A stretch of 64,000 nucleotides of DNA from Acidicapsa ligni (GTDB lineage: Bacteria > Acidobacteriota > Terriglobia > Terriglobales > Acidobacteriaceae), in contig NZ_JAGSYG010000002.1 of the NCBI RefSeq assembly GCF_025685655.1, positions 1 to 64,000 of the forward strand. Direction: 5' to 3'. Positions 63,644-64,000 of the stretch are shown piece by piece. Under the pieces are notes generated by a model. That model was not told where the DNA came from. It did not search any database and was given only the letters and a program-made list of their open reading frames with translations. The position numbers were made by a program, and so were the translations under genes. The stretch's first letter is position 1, and the number at the start of each line of letters is the position of its first letter.

Positions 63644-64000
63644 TCATAAGTATGGATCGGACGTGCGCCAACAATCGCGTCCTGCGCTTTTTGCACTGTA
63701 AAGTGCTTTATCGGCGGCGCTGATCAAATCCTTTACAGTCTGGTGATGAAATTCAGTGCAACTCCCCACCCCCACGCTCACGCTGATTTTGCGTACGGTA
63801 GGCCCAGGAATTTCGATGCCAAGTATGTGAACCGCTTCCCAAAGCCTTTGCGCCACCACTTCGGCATCTTTCAAATTTGTGCTCGGCAGCACGGCCGCGA
63901 ACTCGTCTCCTCCATAGCGGCCCAGTATGTCTGTTTTGCGCAGCAAGACTGCCCGCAACGCCTGGGCAACTGACACAAGGCAGCCATCGCCTTCCTGATG
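63644..64000 (-). CDS. Diguanylate cyclase (GGDEF domain), C-terminal part (partial)
   Basis: The frame is open to the right edge, so the N-terminal part lies outside. The visible 118 residues have the GGDEF active site in ILGRYGGDEFAAVLPST, preceded five residues earlier by RKTD, which matches the RxxD inhibitory I-site. VSVGVGSC and ADKALYSAKSAGRD are the usual C-terminal segments. The enzyme makes cyclic di-GMP from GTP. Sensor domains cannot be judged. Confidence 0.92.
   Translation of the reverse strand, partial: HQEGDGCLVSVAQALRAVLLRKTDILGRYGGDEFAAVLPSTNLKDAEVVAQRLWEAVHILGIEIPGPTVRKISVSVGVGSCTEFHHQTVKDLISAADKALYSAKSAGRDCWRTSDPYL

Overview
The window is a bacterial chromosome segment, most likely from an Acidobacteriota member (Terriglobales/Acidobacteriaceae type). 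That placement is an inference. It rests on two very large Oar-like TonB-dependent receptors with an N-terminal carboxypeptidase-regulatory-like domain, an N-terminal regulator module typical of that phylum, a CE15 glucuronoyl esterase, NtrY/NtrX-like signalling, and moderately GC-rich codon use. No tRNA, rRNA, insertion sequence, prophage or CRISPR array was recognised.

Region 1 (1-18378, all +) is a complete S10-spc-alpha ribosomal super-cluster: the end of tuf, then rpsJ-rplC-rplD-rplW-rplB-rpsS-rplV-rpsC-rplP-rpmC-rpsQ-rplN-rplX-rplE-rpsN-rpsH-rplF-rplR-rpsE-rpmD-rplO-secY-adk-map-infA-rpmJ-rpsM-rpsK-rpsD-rpoA-rplQ, closed by a strong intrinsic terminator. The order is the canonical one, but the spacers are unusually long. 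Many carry perfect or near-perfect hairpins without a U-tract, and five genes carry a short palindromic motif exactly 5 nt after the stop codon.

Region 2 (18442-23215, all -) holds a DHA2-type drug exporter, guaB overlapping a VanZ-like gene, and a MNT/HEPN toxin-antitoxin-like pair. Region 3 (about 23428-29785, +) is the rimP-nusA-infB operon, with a leader that appears to contain a promoter followed by an intrinsic terminator.

Region 4 (29805-41134) is accessory and metabolic. It holds a small membrane protein, a 1205-residue TonB-dependent receptor, a divergent membrane-anchored regulator-like protein coupled to an OPA-type transporter, a CE15 esterase, a YegD-like Hsp70 protein and alanine dehydrogenase. 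Region 5 (41285-49530) holds an NtrY/NtrX-like two-component pair (apparently leaderless kinase mRNA; regulator without a GAFTGA loop), a secreted protein of unknown function, and a small Cys/His protein next to a second TonB-dependent receptor.

Region 6 (49627-61140) holds pyrG-kdsA, a secreted S9 peptidase, two small unknown proteins, a large Ig-like lipoprotein, a lumazine synthase fused to a VOC-like domain followed by nusB and an enoyl-CoA hydratase, and a small lipoprotein. Region 7 (61097-64000) holds a small coiled-coil protein, a PadR regulator with a His-rich N-terminus and a clear operator-like palindrome on its own promoter, a secreted esterase, and the C-terminal part of a GGDEF diguanylate cyclase running off the right edge.

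Most of the window is core information-processing machinery. The more novel observations are the post-stop motif and hairpins of the ribosomal cluster, the nusA operon leader, the VOC-RibH fusion, the PadR locus and the small repeat-bearing proteins. No clearly new multi-gene system was found.
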